Origin: Aurantimonas endophytica
GTDB lineage: Bacteria > Pseudomonadota > Alphaproteobacteria > Rhizobiales > Rhizobiaceae
DNA length: 64,000 nt
Assembly: GCF_014196845.1 (NCBI RefSeq)
Contig: NZ_JACIEM010000001.1
Span: 248,001 to 312,000, forward strand
Reading direction: 5' to 3'
Shown: one piece after another, positions 34,020-43,263 of the stretch
Numbering within the stretch: position 1 is the first letter of the stretch
Layout: each line of letters starts with the position of its first letter
Notes under the pieces: generated by a model
Told to the model about the DNA's origin: nothing
Seen by the model: the letters and a program-made list of their open reading frames with translations, nothing else
Database searches by the model: none
Made by a program: the position numbers and the translations under genes

Positions 34020-34100
34020 CACGATGTCCTTTCGTCGGTGATGGCGCAGAGGTATACGCTGTGTATCTGATAGCAATAACGCACCTGGAATAGCCTAGAT

Positions 34101-34493
34101 ATGCCCGATGATATCGACCTCGAGGCTCTATCGCAGTGCGCGCTCGACGACATGGCACGCGTGCGTCCGGTTCTCGACAAGATCGCCGACAAGTGGACGA
34201 TCCTGATCCTGACGGTGCTGTGCCCGAAGCCGTCGCGCTTCAACGAGATTAAGCGACGCCTCGACGGCATTACCCATAAGGCGTTGGCAGATGCGCTGAA
34301 GCGGTTGGAGCGCAATGGCCTTGTGACGCGGACCGTGCTGCCAACGGCGCCGATCGGCGTCGAATACACGATCACGCCGCTTGGCCATTCGCTGCGCCAG
34401 CCTTTCGAGGCCCTCTGTGCGTGGGCGCTCGCCCATGGCGACGACATCGAAAAAGCCAAGGCAGCGCATGATCGCGCGAAGGCAGCGGCCTAG
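34101..34493 (+). CDS. HxlR-family winged-helix regulator
   Basis: A 130-residue HxlR-type regulator. Typical features are VRPVLDKIADKWTILILTVL, the recognition region FNEIKRRLDGITHKALADAL, and EYTITPLGHSLRQPFEALCAWA. The Cys at about residue 13 (LSQCALDD) is in the position used for redox or aldehyde sensing in several family members. It is divergent from the SDR gene at 33288 and its probable regulator. Confidence 0.9.
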   Translation: MPDDIDLEALSQCALDDMARVRPVLDKIADKWTILILTVLCPKPSRFNEIKRRLDGITHKALADALKRLERNGLVTRTVLPTAPIGVEYTITPLGHSLRQPFEALCAWALAHGDDIEKAKAAHDRAKAAA

Positions 34494-34577
34494 CGTTCAG
34501 GATGACCGCTTTCTGGGACGCTGCGTATCGTCACGCACGGGCAGAAGGGGTCGAGAGCGAACCTGAAGCGGGAGCGT

Positions 34578-35480
34578 TTAGTGCCCGACGTGCGCCGCAA
34601 GCTCGTCGGGCGTCCCGTTGGGAAAAGCTTCCCTCAGATGGTTGAGAAAGGCGGATACCCGGGCGCTGAGTAGCCGCCGGCTCGGGTACAACGTCCAAAG
34701 AGCAATCTCCGGTCCTTCGACGTCGCCCCACCGAACCAGCCGCCCCGCATCCAGATCGCGGCCGACGAGCGAGATCGGCAGCCGGCCGACGCCGACCCCC
34801 ATTCGTACCGCGTCGCGCACCATGATGAGCGACGACAGGCTGAGGACGGGACTGACCCCGATGCTTGCCACACCTTCGGCCGTCGTCATCTTCCAGGTCT
34901 CGCTCGAGCGGACGACGCCGCGGACGACGGCGGGGACGGGCGATCCGTCGGCCGGCGGCATCAGGTCCGGTCTCGCCACGACCACCAGCCGATCGCGAAG
35001 GAAGATCCGCCCGACGAGGCTTTCGTCGGGCTCCGGGTTGACCCGGATCACCAGGTCGTACGCTTCCTCCACCATGTCGACGGCGCGGTCCTCCGTCGTC
35101 ACCTCGAGCCGGACCTCGGGATGCTTCAGCGCGAAGCCCGCAGCGAGCCTGCCCATGGCGGTCTGCGAGAAAAGCAGCGGCGCGCTGATGCGCAGCCGCC
35201 CGCGTGGGCGATGCCCGCCTGACGCGATGGCGGACGCGGTCTCCTCGAGGTCGGTGAGAAGCGCCCCCGTCCGCTCGTAGAGCGCCCGCCCTTCCTCGGT
35301 CAGCTTCAGTACGCGGCCACCGCGCTCGAACAGCCGCAGGTCAAGATTGGCCTCCAATTCCGAGACCCGACGCGACAGCGTCGCCTTCGGGCGCCCGGTT
35401 GCACGTGCGGCCCGGCCGAACCCTTCGTGCCGGGCGACGAGGTTGAAGTCAGCAAGGGCGAGAAGATCCATCTGTTCCAC
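34578..35480 (-). CDS. LysR-family transcriptional regulator
   Basis: A 300-residue LysR protein. The DNA-binding domain occupies about residues 5-64 (LALADFNLVARHEGFGRAAR, PKATLSRRVSELEANLDLRL), and the effector domain starts about residue 92 (RGRLRISAPLLFSQTAMGRL). It is divergent from the NmrA-like gene at 35574 and probably regulates that gene and the downstream DUF1857 gene. ATG codons at 35480 and 35471 are both possible starts. Confidence 0.9.
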   Translation of the reverse strand: MEQMDLLALADFNLVARHEGFGRAARATGRPKATLSRRVSELEANLDLRLFERGGRVLKLTEEGRALYERTGALLTDLEETASAIASGGHRPRGRLRISAPLLFSQTAMGRLAAGFALKHPEVRLEVTTEDRAVDMVEEAYDLVIRVNPEPDESLVGRIFLRDRLVVVARPDLMPPADGSPVPAVVRGVVRSSETWKMTTAEGVASIGVSPVLSLSSLIMVRDAVRMGVGVGRLPISLVGRDLDAGRLVRWGDVEGPEIALWTLYPSRRLLSARVSAFLNHLREAFPNGTPDELAAHVGH

Positions 35481-35573
35481 CTGTGAGACAGCGCGTCCAA
35501 AGTTCGCGGCTATTGGAATGAAGGTGGATCATCGATCTTGCAACTGTACCCAACGCAAACAGGAGTTTCTCCG

Positions 35574-36443
35574 ATGACCATCCTCGTCACAGGCGCCACC
35601 GGCACAGTCGGCCGCAACGTCGTCGAACAGCTCATCTCACGCGGCGCCGACGTCCGCGCCCTCGTCCGCGATCCCGCAAAGGCGGATCTTCCCGGGAAGG
35701 TCGAGGTGGTGCAGGGCGACCTGCTCGATGTCGACTCCATGCGCAGCGCGCTCTCGGGCGTCTCGACCCTGTTCCTGCTCAACGCCGTCGTGCCGGAGGA
35801 ATTCATCCAGGCACTGATCACCCTTAGCCTGGCCCGGGATGCCGGCATCGAGCGGGTCGTCTACCTTTCGGTGATCCACAGCGACGTCTACGTGAACGTG
35901 CCGCACTTCGCCGGAAAGCTCGGTGTCGAGCGAATGATCGAGCAGACGGGCTTCAACGCCACCATCCTGCGCCCCGCCTACTTCATGAATAACGACGTTA
36001 CCATCAAGGACGTGGTGACCGGCCATGGCATTTACCCGATGCCGATCGGTGGCAAGGGCATCGCCATGATCGACGCGCGCGACATCGGCGAGATCGCCGC
36101 CATCGAACTCGTACACCGCGAAGCCTCGTCCACGCCGCTCCCGCTCACCCGCATCAACCTGGTCGGCCCGGACACGCTGACCGGGACAGATGTTGCCGCC
36201 ATCTGGTCCGAGGTGCTTGGCCGCCCGATCGGCTACGGCGGCGACGACACCGCCGGGTTCGAGCAGAACATGCGCCAGTTCATGCCCGGCTGGATGGCCT
36301 ACGACATGCGCCTGATGGCCGAGCGCTTCCTGACCGACGGCATGGTTCCGGAGGCGGGTGACGTCGAGCGCCTGACCGCGCTCCTGGGACGTCCGCTGCG
36401 CACCTATCGCAACTTCGCCGCCGAGATCGCTACCGCGGCCTGA
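35574..36443 (+). CDS. NmrA-like/atypical SDR NAD(P)-binding protein
   Basis: A 289-residue atypical SDR of the NmrA/QOR2-like group. It starts with ILVTGATGTVGRNVVEQLIS, followed by GDLLDVDSMRSALSGV and LSVIHSDVY. The C-terminal half contains the distinctive IYPMPIGGKGIAMIDARDIG and NLVGPDTLTGTDVAAIWSEV. Such proteins bind NAD(P)H and often act as redox sensors or reductases for quinone-like compounds. It is first in a two-gene unit with the DUF1857 gene, divergent from LysR. A decayed copy of its C-terminal half exists at 58177-58605. Confidence 0.88.
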   Translation: MTILVTGATGTVGRNVVEQLISRGADVRALVRDPAKADLPGKVEVVQGDLLDVDSMRSALSGVSTLFLLNAVVPEEFIQALITLSLARDAGIERVVYLSVIHSDVYVNVPHFAGKLGVERMIEQTGFNATILRPAYFMNNDVTIKDVVTGHGIYPMPIGGKGIAMIDARDIGEIAAIELVHREASSTPLPLTRINLVGPDTLTGTDVAAIWSEVLGRPIGYGGDDTAGFEQNMRQFMPGWMAYDMRLMAERFLTDGMVPEAGDVERLTALLGRPLRTYRNFAAEIATAA

Positions 36444-36509
36444 CGGCGAGGCCGCACACCCCCAGACACGACCGGGCGATATCGCCCCTGAACAATACGG
36501 AGCATTCCC

Positions 36510-36983
36510 ATGATCTACTCGACCGCCACCGTCCCGGTGAACCCGGAGGGCGAGACCAGGCTGAGCCGCGCACAGGTTTGGGCGGGCCTCGAGCTCAAGG
36601 CACGCGATGCCCGCGAGTTCCTGCCGTTCGGCCTTTGCACGCGCTGCGAGGTCGTCGAGGAAAGCACGACCCACTTCGTGCGCGATGCCACCATCGCGGG
36701 TGCCGATCTCCGCGAGATCATCACCCTCGAGCCGCAGACCAAGGTCACCTTCTTCCAAGCAACGGGCCCGCGTGAGGGCGCCATCGTAAACGAACTCATT
36801 GATGACGACGCCGGCGAGCTGCAACTGCGCTTCTACTGCTATCTCGGCCTGCGCGGGAAGGAGCCGAACGGGCCCGAGGAGCAAGCTGAACAGGCGCAGT
36901 TCGACAGCGACAAGGGATACAGAAGCGCCTTGCTGTCGACGCTGAAGCGGACCCGCGACCTCGTGGCCGAAGGCCGGCTCTGA
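36510..36983 (+). CDS. AtaL-like/DUF1857 family protein (SRPBCC fold)
   Basis: A 157-residue protein with the DUF1857 pattern: a start with IYSTATVPVNPEGETRLSRA, then VWAGLELKARDAREFLPFGL, CTRCEVVEE, FVRDATIAG and FFQATGPREGAIVNELIDDD. The family has a START/SRPBCC-like ligand-binding fold; fungal AtaL-like members occur in natural-product clusters. No reaction is established. It lies 66 bp after the NmrA-like gene and just before a hairpin terminator. Confidence 0.82.
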   Translation: MIYSTATVPVNPEGETRLSRAQVWAGLELKARDAREFLPFGLCTRCEVVEESTTHFVRDATIAGADLREIITLEPQTKVTFFQATGPREGAIVNELIDDDAGELQLRFYCYLGLRGKEPNGPEEQAEQAQFDSDKGYRSALLSTLKRTRDLVAEGRL

Positions 36984-37007
36984 ACTGCAACGATAACCAT
37001 CAATGCC

Positions 37008-37032
37008 GGGACCGCTCCAATCGGAGCGTCCC
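37008..37032 (+). terminator. Hairpin terminator after the NmrA-DUF1857 unit
   Basis: GGGAC-C-GCTCC at 37008-37018 pairs with GGAGC-GTCCC at 37023-37032, giving a 10-bp stem with one bulged C and a 4-nt loop. It lies 25 bp after the DUF1857 stop. The downstream sequence (ACTTCTATAG) is only weakly U-rich. Confidence 0.5.
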
Positions 37033-37591
37033 ACTTCTATAGGAATACACTGTGCAACAGTTATCAGCCGCCGGCGGGCGCACGGTCACTTCGTCGAGGG
37101 CGTCGCCGAGGATGACCTTAGCAGCGACGCGCTTGCCTGCATTTTCGGCCGAGCACAGTGATCTCGCGACTTTGGCAAGCGCTTGGGTGAACAAGTGTCG
37201 GCCGGTGCCCACGGTCGTGCCGAGACGAGCAGCTTCGGGCTTGCCGCAGTTGAAGGGGCAGAAACTTCTGGGATATGGTGGCGAAGGTTTCGGGAAGGTC
37301 AGCATCCGGCACCAATCATTTTGAGCTGAGAAACCAACAGGGATCAAGAGCGGAAGATCTGTGCGTGGAGATGCAGGGCGGTCTGCGGGACAAGGCGAAG
37401 CTATCCGATTGGGGTCGCCGCTAGTAGGTCGAGTTCTTCGACCCTCACCCGTTCTCGGGACTGATAGGGCGTGAGCCACGGGCACCCGCCGGTCTGCGTG
37501 ACAGCCGTTCCGAGCTGCCGGGATTAACGGTTAATGTCGGTCTTATCGGTGGCCTGCTTCTGGCTTTCGCCATCAACTCGTAGGGAGAAGT
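37033..37591. other. Interval with no recognised gene
   Basis: About 560 bp. A minus-strand frame (161 residues, 37000-37485) is open but overlaps the terminator, has no recognisable domain and no clear ribosome binding site. Its last 50 residues (HLFTQALAKVARSLCSAENA) could be a remnant of an unknown gene. The end of the interval contains AGGGAGA at 37582-37588, a ribosome binding site that appears to belong to the carotenoid oxygenase. Confidence 0.3.
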
Positions 37592-37693
37592 GAGCTGCCC
37601 GAACCACTCGCTGCGCCGATCAACTGGACATCGGACGACCCGCACCTCTCGGGCAATTTTGCGCCGATCGGCACGGAGGTTTCGGCAGACGAC

Positions 37694-38995
37694 TTGCCAG
37701 TGATCTCGGGTCGGATACCCGATGATCTCAAGGGGGCCTACATGCGGAACGGGCCCAACCCACGCTTCGAGCCGGTCTCCTACACCTACCCGCTCGAGGG
37801 GGATGGCATGGTGCATGCGGTCTGGTTCGACAATGGCCGCGCCCGCTACCGCAACCGCTTCGTGCGCACAGCCTCGTTCGAGATCGAGGACAGGGCCAAG
37901 CATACCGTATTCGGCGGTCTGATGGATCCCACGCCCGCCGATCCGGCGGGGCTCGGGTCTGCCGGGCCCGACAAGCAGAGCGCCTTCATCGGCGTCATGC
38001 ATCATGGCGGCCATCTGCTTGCGCTCGGCGAGGTCGAGCCCGCCTGGGAGCTCTCTCCCGATCTCGAAACCCTTGGCCCTTGGACCGGCGAAACCGACCG
38101 GCCGCTCGACCTTGGTGCCCATAACCGCGTTCATCCGGTGACGGGCGACCTATTCGGGCTCGCTTACGACCTGGCGAGTCCGACGGTCACCATACACCAC
38201 CTCGACCAGACCGGCCGCTGGAAGCGCAGCTTCCCCGTCGCGCTTGCGGCGCCGAGTATGATCCACGACTTCATCCTGACCGAGCGTCACCTTGTCCTGA
38301 TGATCGGGCCGGCCGTCTTCGACATGGCGGCCGCGGCAAGGGGCGAGTCTTTCCTACAGTGGCGCCCAGAACTTGGCACCCGCATCGGCGTCATGGACCT
38401 GGACGGCGGCAACCCTCGCTGGATCGAGACCGGTGCCTGCTTCGTCTTCCACTTCGCCAACGGCTTCGAGCGCGGCAACGAGATCGTCATCGACTACGTC
38501 CGCCATCAAGCGCTCCGGCTCGGCTACAGTGGTGGCAGGCACGCGCCGCCGCGCCTTCACCGCCTTCTCCTCCATCCGGCGGCAGGCACGTTAAACGACG
38601 CGTCCCTGTTCGACGGCGCCGTCGAATTCCCTCGCATCGATGACCGCCGGGTCGCCCGGCCGAGCCGTCACGTGTATGTCCCCACGTTGACCGAAAGCCT
38701 GAAACTCGTGAACCCGGCTTCCGCCACCTTCAACTGCCTCCTCAAGGTCGACACCGAGACCAGTCGCATAACCCGGCACGATTTTGGCAATCGCGTCGCC
38801 GGGGAAGCGGTGTTCATTCCGGGCGGAGCGGCCGACGACACCGGCTGGCTCGCCACGTTCCTCTACGACCCGGAGACGGGCACCAGCGACCTCGCCCTCC
38901 TGGACGCCGCGCGCATCGAGGAGGCACCGGTGGCGGTGATCCGCATGCCCCAGAGGGTGCCGCAGGGACTTCACGGCGCGTGGGTGCCAGGATGA
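37694..38995 (+). CDS. Carotenoid-cleavage-oxygenase family protein, original start apparently lost
   Basis: From TTG 37694 the protein has 433 residues. The four iron-binding His are visible: H143 (AHNRVHPVTG), H191 (MIHDFILT), H253 (FVFHFANG) and H427 (LHGAWVPG). Other family motifs are GAYMRNGPNPRFEP and LEGDGMVHAVWF. Family homology begins further upstream, at about 37595 (LPEPLAAPINW, HLSGNFAPIGTEVSADDLPV), but that stretch has no ATG, GTG or TTG in frame. A GTG with a good ribosome binding site at 37590 is in a different frame, so a one-base deletion seems to have disrupted the start. Activity is uncertain. Confidence 0.8.
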   Translation: MPVISGRIPDDLKGAYMRNGPNPRFEPVSYTYPLEGDGMVHAVWFDNGRARYRNRFVRTASFEIEDRAKHTVFGGLMDPTPADPAGLGSAGPDKQSAFIGVMHHGGHLLALGEVEPAWELSPDLETLGPWTGETDRPLDLGAHNRVHPVTGDLFGLAYDLASPTVTIHHLDQTGRWKRSFPVALAAPSMIHDFILTERHLVLMIGPAVFDMAAAARGESFLQWRPELGTRIGVMDLDGGNPRWIETGACFVFHFANGFERGNEIVIDYVRHQALRLGYSGGRHAPPRLHRLLLHPAAGTLNDASLFDGAVEFPRIDDRRVARPSRHVYVPTLTESLKLVNPASATFNCLLKVDTETSRITRHDFGNRVAGEAVFIPGGAADDTGWLATFLYDPETGTSDLALLDAARIEEAPVAVIRMPQRVPQGLHGAWVPG

Positions 38996-39049
38996 ATCCC
39001 CGTCGGTGCGAATGACCGCGGCTCTGATCCGGGGCGGCAGCGGCTCTGC

Positions 39050-39243
39050 GGTCCAACGATCTCAGCCGGGTTCTCGTGCGTCCGCCGGTTCTCATTGACA
39101 AGCGAAGGCCGGCCGGTGCGGGCACTCACGAACCTCTCGCGTTTCATAGCGGCACGATCTCCCGGGAAGACGTCGCGAGGTTCGTTCTGGATCAGGTGCA
39201 CGCCGACGAGTGGATGCATGAGTCACCTCGGGTAAAGCTAATC
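39050..39243 (+). pseudogene. NAD(P)H-binding (NmrA/SDR-like) C-terminal remnant
   Basis: The frame reads DLSRVLVRPPVLIDKRRPAG, then SGTISREDVARFVLDQVHAD, EWMHESPRVKLIGGK. The TISREDVARFVLDQ motif and the preceding VRPPVL are typical of the C-terminal half of NAD(P)H-binding SDR-like proteins. No N-terminal Rossmann half is present. It precedes the diguanylate cyclase gene. Confidence 0.5.
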
Positions 39244-39314
39244 GGCGGGAAACCTGCTACCCATAGAGGCATCGTCGTGCCGCGGTGGCACCTCATCTTC
39301 GAAATCGAGACCTC

Positions 39315-41330
39315 TTGAAGCTGCCCACCATCGGCTCGATCGGCATGCGCAGCAGGCTGATCGCGCTCGTGGCATTCGCCATGATTCCGCTGACGATCGC
39401 CTTCGTCTGCTATCTGTGGGTCGATCACAACCAGACGATCGCGAAGGCAAAGAACGACGTATACGCCGCCGCGAAGCTGGCTGCCGCGATCGAGTCTCGT
39501 GTGTTTGCCGAGACGATGACGCTCCTGGAGGCGCTGGCGTTGGTTCCCGCCGTCGTCCCGTCCGGAGGTAGCGAGTGCTCTTCGTTCATCCGGCAGATAA
39601 AAGCAGCAAATCCGCTTTACAACACGGTCGGGGTCGTTGACGCCGCCGGGACGATCACCTGCCATAACTCGCTGGCGGTCCGACAGGCTCTGAGCGATGT
39701 CGATCTGCGGGACAGGATGATGGCGCCGGGGGCAGCTCAGTTTCTCGTCGGGAACTTCGTCATCGGGAAGGTGAGCGGCAAGCCGACAGTGATCACTGCG
39801 AGCAGGTTCCCCCAAGCTCAAGGCGGCTTCACGGGCGCCGTCTTCGCCAGCTTGAACCTCGACCGCATGACCACGGAGATCGAGGCGGTGTCTGACGGCG
39901 GAGAAAGGACGGTTCTGCTACTGGAGCCCGATTCCGGTCGGATCATCGTGCACTATCCGCCGCTGCTCGGCGTCCCCTTTGGCGCGCCTTTCCCGGGACA
40001 TCCACTGACGGAAGCAGTCCGCGGCATGCCCGGCGGAGGGACGGCCGAAGTGTCGGGGATGGATGGCGTGGAGAAGGTATTCGGGTTCGCTCCCCTCTCG
40101 AGCGCAGGGAACATCGTTCTCGCGGTCGGCGAGGATCGCAGTGCGTTGATGGCACCGGTTCGCCATCGGCTAATGCTGTCCTCCGTTGGACTCCTGACAC
40201 TGCTGCTTGTTGCAACCTCGGCCGTGTGGTGGATCAGCGAGCGCATGCAATTGCGCCCGCTTCGACGCCTCATGGACGCGGCGACGGGGATTGGTTCGGG
40301 GGATTTCGCCGCTACGGCAAGTCTCGAGTCTTGGCAGGCTCCGGAACTCCGGAAGCTGGGTCGCGTCCTTGACGCGATGTCGAGGAAGCTCTCGATCGGG
40401 CGTGAGGCCGAATTGGTCGTGGCCGCAAGCGAAGCTCGGTTTCGCGCACTCGCGGAGAACACGGCCGACCTGATCACATGTACCGACGCAACCGGAAGGC
40501 GCGTCTACGTCTCTCCCGCCAGCCGCGACGTCCTTGGATGCGAACCGGTAGAGCTGATCGATATGCGGCCGCGTGATCTTGCGCATCCGGATGACGTCGG
40601 GATCGTAGATGCCATGATGGCCGAGGTGCTGGCGGGCCGAGCTGTGGCGGGGGTTCAATACCGCGTCGCCCATCGTGGCGGAGGGTTTCGCTGGGTGGAG
40701 GTGGCTGGCAAGCCCCTGGAGGACGGTCCAGGGACGGTCTTCGTCATGCGAGACTTTACCACCCGCAAGATGATGGAGAGCCAGCTTGCGGAAGCGAACC
40801 TGAAGCTGGAGAAGCTGGCATCCACCGATAGCCTGACCGGCCTCGCCAATCGGCGCGCCCTCGACAAGCAGTTGGACGCCGAATTCGCTCGCGCGGTCCG
40901 CGCCAAGACCGACCTCAGCTTTCTCCTGATCGATGTGGACAGCTTCAAGGCCTTCAACGACACCTACGGGCACCCAGCCGGAGACGAATGCCTTCGCCGG
41001 ATCGCCGGGGCGCTTGAGGAAAACCTCCGACGTCCAGGAGACCTCACGGCACGCTATGGCGGAGAGGAGCTTGCAGCGGTGATGCCCGCCACGAGCTCGG
41101 CCGGAGCATTCGAGCGAGCCGAGGTCGTGCGTCGAGCAATCCGGGATATGGCGATCCCGCACTCTGGCAGCAGCCACGGTGTCGTGACTATCAGCGCCGG
41201 CGTTGCGACGTTGACGGCAGGGGCGGGAGCGGAACTCCGGGATCTCGCCGGGTTGATCCAGTCGGCGGATGTGGCACTTTACAAAGCCAAGGCCAGCGGC
41301 CGAGATAGCGTCGTCGCCGCGGCCGCTTAG
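39315..41330 (+). CDS. Membrane diguanylate cyclase: periplasmic sensor, HAMP, PAS, GGDEF
   Basis: A 671-residue protein. Residues about 17-37 form a transmembrane helix, followed by a periplasmic sensor of about 230 residues (PDC/Cache-like, with Cys pair near ECSSFIRQ and TITCHNS). A second transmembrane helix is near 290-310, then a HAMP linker (PLRRLMDAATGIGSGDFAAT). A PAS domain follows (about 375-490, ENTADLITCTDATGRRVYVS). The GGDEF domain spans about 505-665 with TDSLTGLANRRALD and active-site GGEEL; no RxxD I-site was seen immediately upstream. It makes cyclic di-GMP in response to an external signal. The TTG at 39315 is chosen by homology; ATG 39345 is an alternative. Confidence 0.85.
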   Translation: MKLPTIGSIGMRSRLIALVAFAMIPLTIAFVCYLWVDHNQTIAKAKNDVYAAAKLAAAIESRVFAETMTLLEALALVPAVVPSGGSECSSFIRQIKAANPLYNTVGVVDAAGTITCHNSLAVRQALSDVDLRDRMMAPGAAQFLVGNFVIGKVSGKPTVITASRFPQAQGGFTGAVFASLNLDRMTTEIEAVSDGGERTVLLLEPDSGRIIVHYPPLLGVPFGAPFPGHPLTEAVRGMPGGGTAEVSGMDGVEKVFGFAPLSSAGNIVLAVGEDRSALMAPVRHRLMLSSVGLLTLLLVATSAVWWISERMQLRPLRRLMDAATGIGSGDFAATASLESWQAPELRKLGRVLDAMSRKLSIGREAELVVAASEARFRALAENTADLITCTDATGRRVYVSPASRDVLGCEPVELIDMRPRDLAHPDDVGIVDAMMAEVLAGRAVAGVQYRVAHRGGGFRWVEVAGKPLEDGPGTVFVMRDFTTRKMMESQLAEANLKLEKLASTDSLTGLANRRALDKQLDAEFARAVRAKTDLSFLLIDVDSFKAFNDTYGHPAGDECLRRIAGALEENLRRPGDLTARYGGEELAAVMPATSSAGAFERAEVVRRAIRDMAIPHSGSSHGVVTISAGVATLTAGAGAELRDLAGLIQSADVALYKAKASGRDSVVAAAA

Positions 41331-41632
41331 CAGCGTCGTGGCACGTTTTCGGTCTGGCTGGAAAGGAGACCGTCGGCGCTGGAGCCTTCCACGGCGTAAG
41401 CAGGCGTCGGATGCGCGCTGAAGGTTTAAGTCGCCTTTTCCAGATCAAGTTTCGTCACCTGCTGAAGACCGTAGGCTGAACAACCGTCCCACCAGCCTCA
41501 GCGCTAGCGGCTTGCTTATCGAGCGCGACGCGGAACCGGCGATCGATGCGGCAGCGATGGGCGCGATGACGGACCGCGTTAGCTTCCGGGAAACTTCTTC
41601 GTCAGCGAGCGTTACCCCGTCGAACTCGGGAG
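41331..41632. other. Interval with possible EcfG-type promoter
   Basis: About 300 bp without a gene. At 41589-41613 there is GGAAA-N16-CGTT, one mismatch from the GGAAC-N16/17-CGTT consensus of the alphaproteobacterial general-stress sigma factor. It lies 20 bp upstream of the LOV-kinase start. The single mismatch in the -35 makes this a weak candidate. Confidence 0.3.
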
Positions 41633-42667
41633 ATGCAGATGGACGCGGTGGTCGGAGCAGCATTCAAGGGAGATGCACCTGCGGCATCGCAAGCGGTCGT
41701 GCTTCCGGATCGCAGGGAGTTGGCCCTGGTTGCCGTCGAGCGCACCCGCATGCCGATGGTGGTCAGCGATGCGAGGCAGCCGGACTGCCCGATCGTGCTG
41801 GCCAACCGAGCGTTCCTTGCCTTGACGGGGTACTCGGCTGAAGAGGTGATCGGGCGGAACTGCCGGTTTCTTCAAGGACCGGACACCGATCCCTCGGATG
41901 TCGAAGCCATACGCCAGGGTTTGCGGGCGGGAACTGAAGATCTCGAGGTGGAGCTCCTCAACTACCGAAAGGACGGCAGCGCCTTCTGGAACCAGCTAGC
42001 CATCAGCCCTGTCATCGATGAGATGGGAGAGGTGATCTACTACTTCGCATCTCAAAAAGACGTCACTGCCCGCAGACGGGCAGAGCAGATGGAGGCGACG
42101 GAGCGGCTCCTGCTAAGGGAGGTGGACCACCGGGCGATGAATGCGCTCGCTCTCGTGCAAAGCTTCGTAAACCTCAGCAAGGCCGATACCGCCACTGGCT
42201 ATGCGACAGCGATCCGGGAAAGGGTGGAGACGCTTGCTCGTGCGCATCGGCTTCTCGGCGAAGCGGGATGGTCCGGGGTTGATCTTGCCTGTCTGCTGGC
42301 GGCGGAGACGCCGGAGGAAATCAGGGAATGCGTCGGCGCGAACGGGACGCCCATTCAACTTCCCACGCCGCTGGTCCAGCCAATAGCGCTGGTTCTCCAC
42401 GAGCTCATGACGAACGCGAGACGTCACGGATCTCTTCGGGACCCAAGCGGAACCGTGGGAGTCGAATGGGTGCTCCAGTCGCAGTCCCTCCTCATTAGAT
42501 GGCGCGAGACAGGAGCGCATGATGTCGCTGAACCGACTCAGGCTGGCGTCGGTATTCGGATGCTCGAGGGTGTCGTGACGCGCCAACTTGGCGGAGCCGT
42601 GAAGTGGTCCTGGCCGAGTAGCGGTGTTTGCGTGGAGTTGGAAGTACCGCTGGAAACCGCCGAATAG
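41633..42667 (+). CDS. LOV-domain HWE histidine kinase (blue-light sensor type)
   Basis: A 344-residue soluble kinase. The LOV domain covers about residues 35-148; GRNCRFLQG contains the flavin-adduct Cys77. FASQKDVTARRRAEQMEATE is the linker J-helix. The HWE dimerisation/phosphoacceptor region starts at LLLREVDHRAMNALALVQSF with His166, and the catalytic domain has LHELMTNARRHGSL. LOV-HWE kinases in Brucella and related bacteria control stress and virulence responses. It is monocistronic on the plus strand; a MarR gene follows. Its cognate response regulator is not adjacent. Confidence 0.92.
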   Translation: MQMDAVVGAAFKGDAPAASQAVVLPDRRELALVAVERTRMPMVVSDARQPDCPIVLANRAFLALTGYSAEEVIGRNCRFLQGPDTDPSDVEAIRQGLRAGTEDLEVELLNYRKDGSAFWNQLAISPVIDEMGEVIYYFASQKDVTARRRAEQMEATERLLLREVDHRAMNALALVQSFVNLSKADTATGYATAIRERVETLARAHRLLGEAGWSGVDLACLLAAETPEEIRECVGANGTPIQLPTPLVQPIALVLHELMTNARRHGSLRDPSGTVGVEWVLQSQSLLIRWRETGAHDVAEPTQAGVGIRMLEGVVTRQLGGAVKWSWPSSGVCVELEVPLETAE

Positions 42668-42783
42668 ACTGGACAGCGGGAGTAAAGCTCACTCTTCTCG
42701 TGAACTGGGATCACCGGGACCGACGGCGCCGGCATGTTTCGGTTTTGGGAGACGTTCGGTGTTTCAGGATTCAATCGCTTTTC

Positions 42784-43263
42784 ATGGTTAACTCAAAGAT
42801 GCCAACCGAGGCAGTGGCGACCAACGGTATGGACGCTGCTGAGGCGGCCCTTGTTCCTAAGCTGCTCTCGATCGCCAAATCCATTCGCGCAATGATGGGC
42901 CTTAGGCTGGCTGATCTGGGCATGCATGCAGGGCAAGACGAACTGCTCCTGGCTCTGGTCCCAGAGGGGACGGTATCCGGCTCCCGCTTGGCTGACACTT
43001 TGGCTGTGCGCCCTTCGACAGTTTCGAAGATGCTCGACCGTCTCGTGACTGCGGGACTTGTTGAGCGGGCCGAAGATCCACGCGACGCTCGCCGTACCGT
43101 CGTTCGACTGACATCCTCCGGGGTGGATATGCAGGGCCGGCTCCGGGAGGTATGGCAGGAAGTGGAGAACGAGCTTCAGGATGTTCCGGACCGAAGCGTA
43201 GTGACACACAGCCTTCAGGAACTACAGCGTGTCCTCAGCGCCAAACTCAGGCGCTTGCGTTGA
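42784..43263 (+). CDS. MarR-family regulator
   Basis: A 159-residue MarR protein. The winged helix region is GMHAGQDELLLALVPEGTVS, GSRLADTLAVRPSTVSKMLD, RLVTAGLVERAEDPRDARRT, VVRLTSSGVDMQGRL. An N-terminal helix of about 45 residues precedes it. The ATG at 42784 is chosen; ATG 42799 is possible. No obvious target operon lies next to it. Confidence 0.88.
   Translation: MVNSKMPTEAVATNGMDAAEAALVPKLLSIAKSIRAMMGLRLADLGMHAGQDELLLALVPEGTVSGSRLADTLAVRPSTVSKMLDRLVTAGLVERAEDPRDARRTVVRLTSSGVDMQGRLREVWQEVENELQDVPDRSVVTHSLQELQRVLSAKLRRLR

Noticed and set aside
34020-34100. ATAC-N5-GTAT dyad between the SDR and HxlR genes as an operator
   Set aside because: Arms of four bases are too short to separate from chance.
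37000-37485. Minus-strand open frame of 161 codons
   Set aside because: No recognisable domain, it runs through a terminator hairpin and has no ribosome binding site; kept only as a note.
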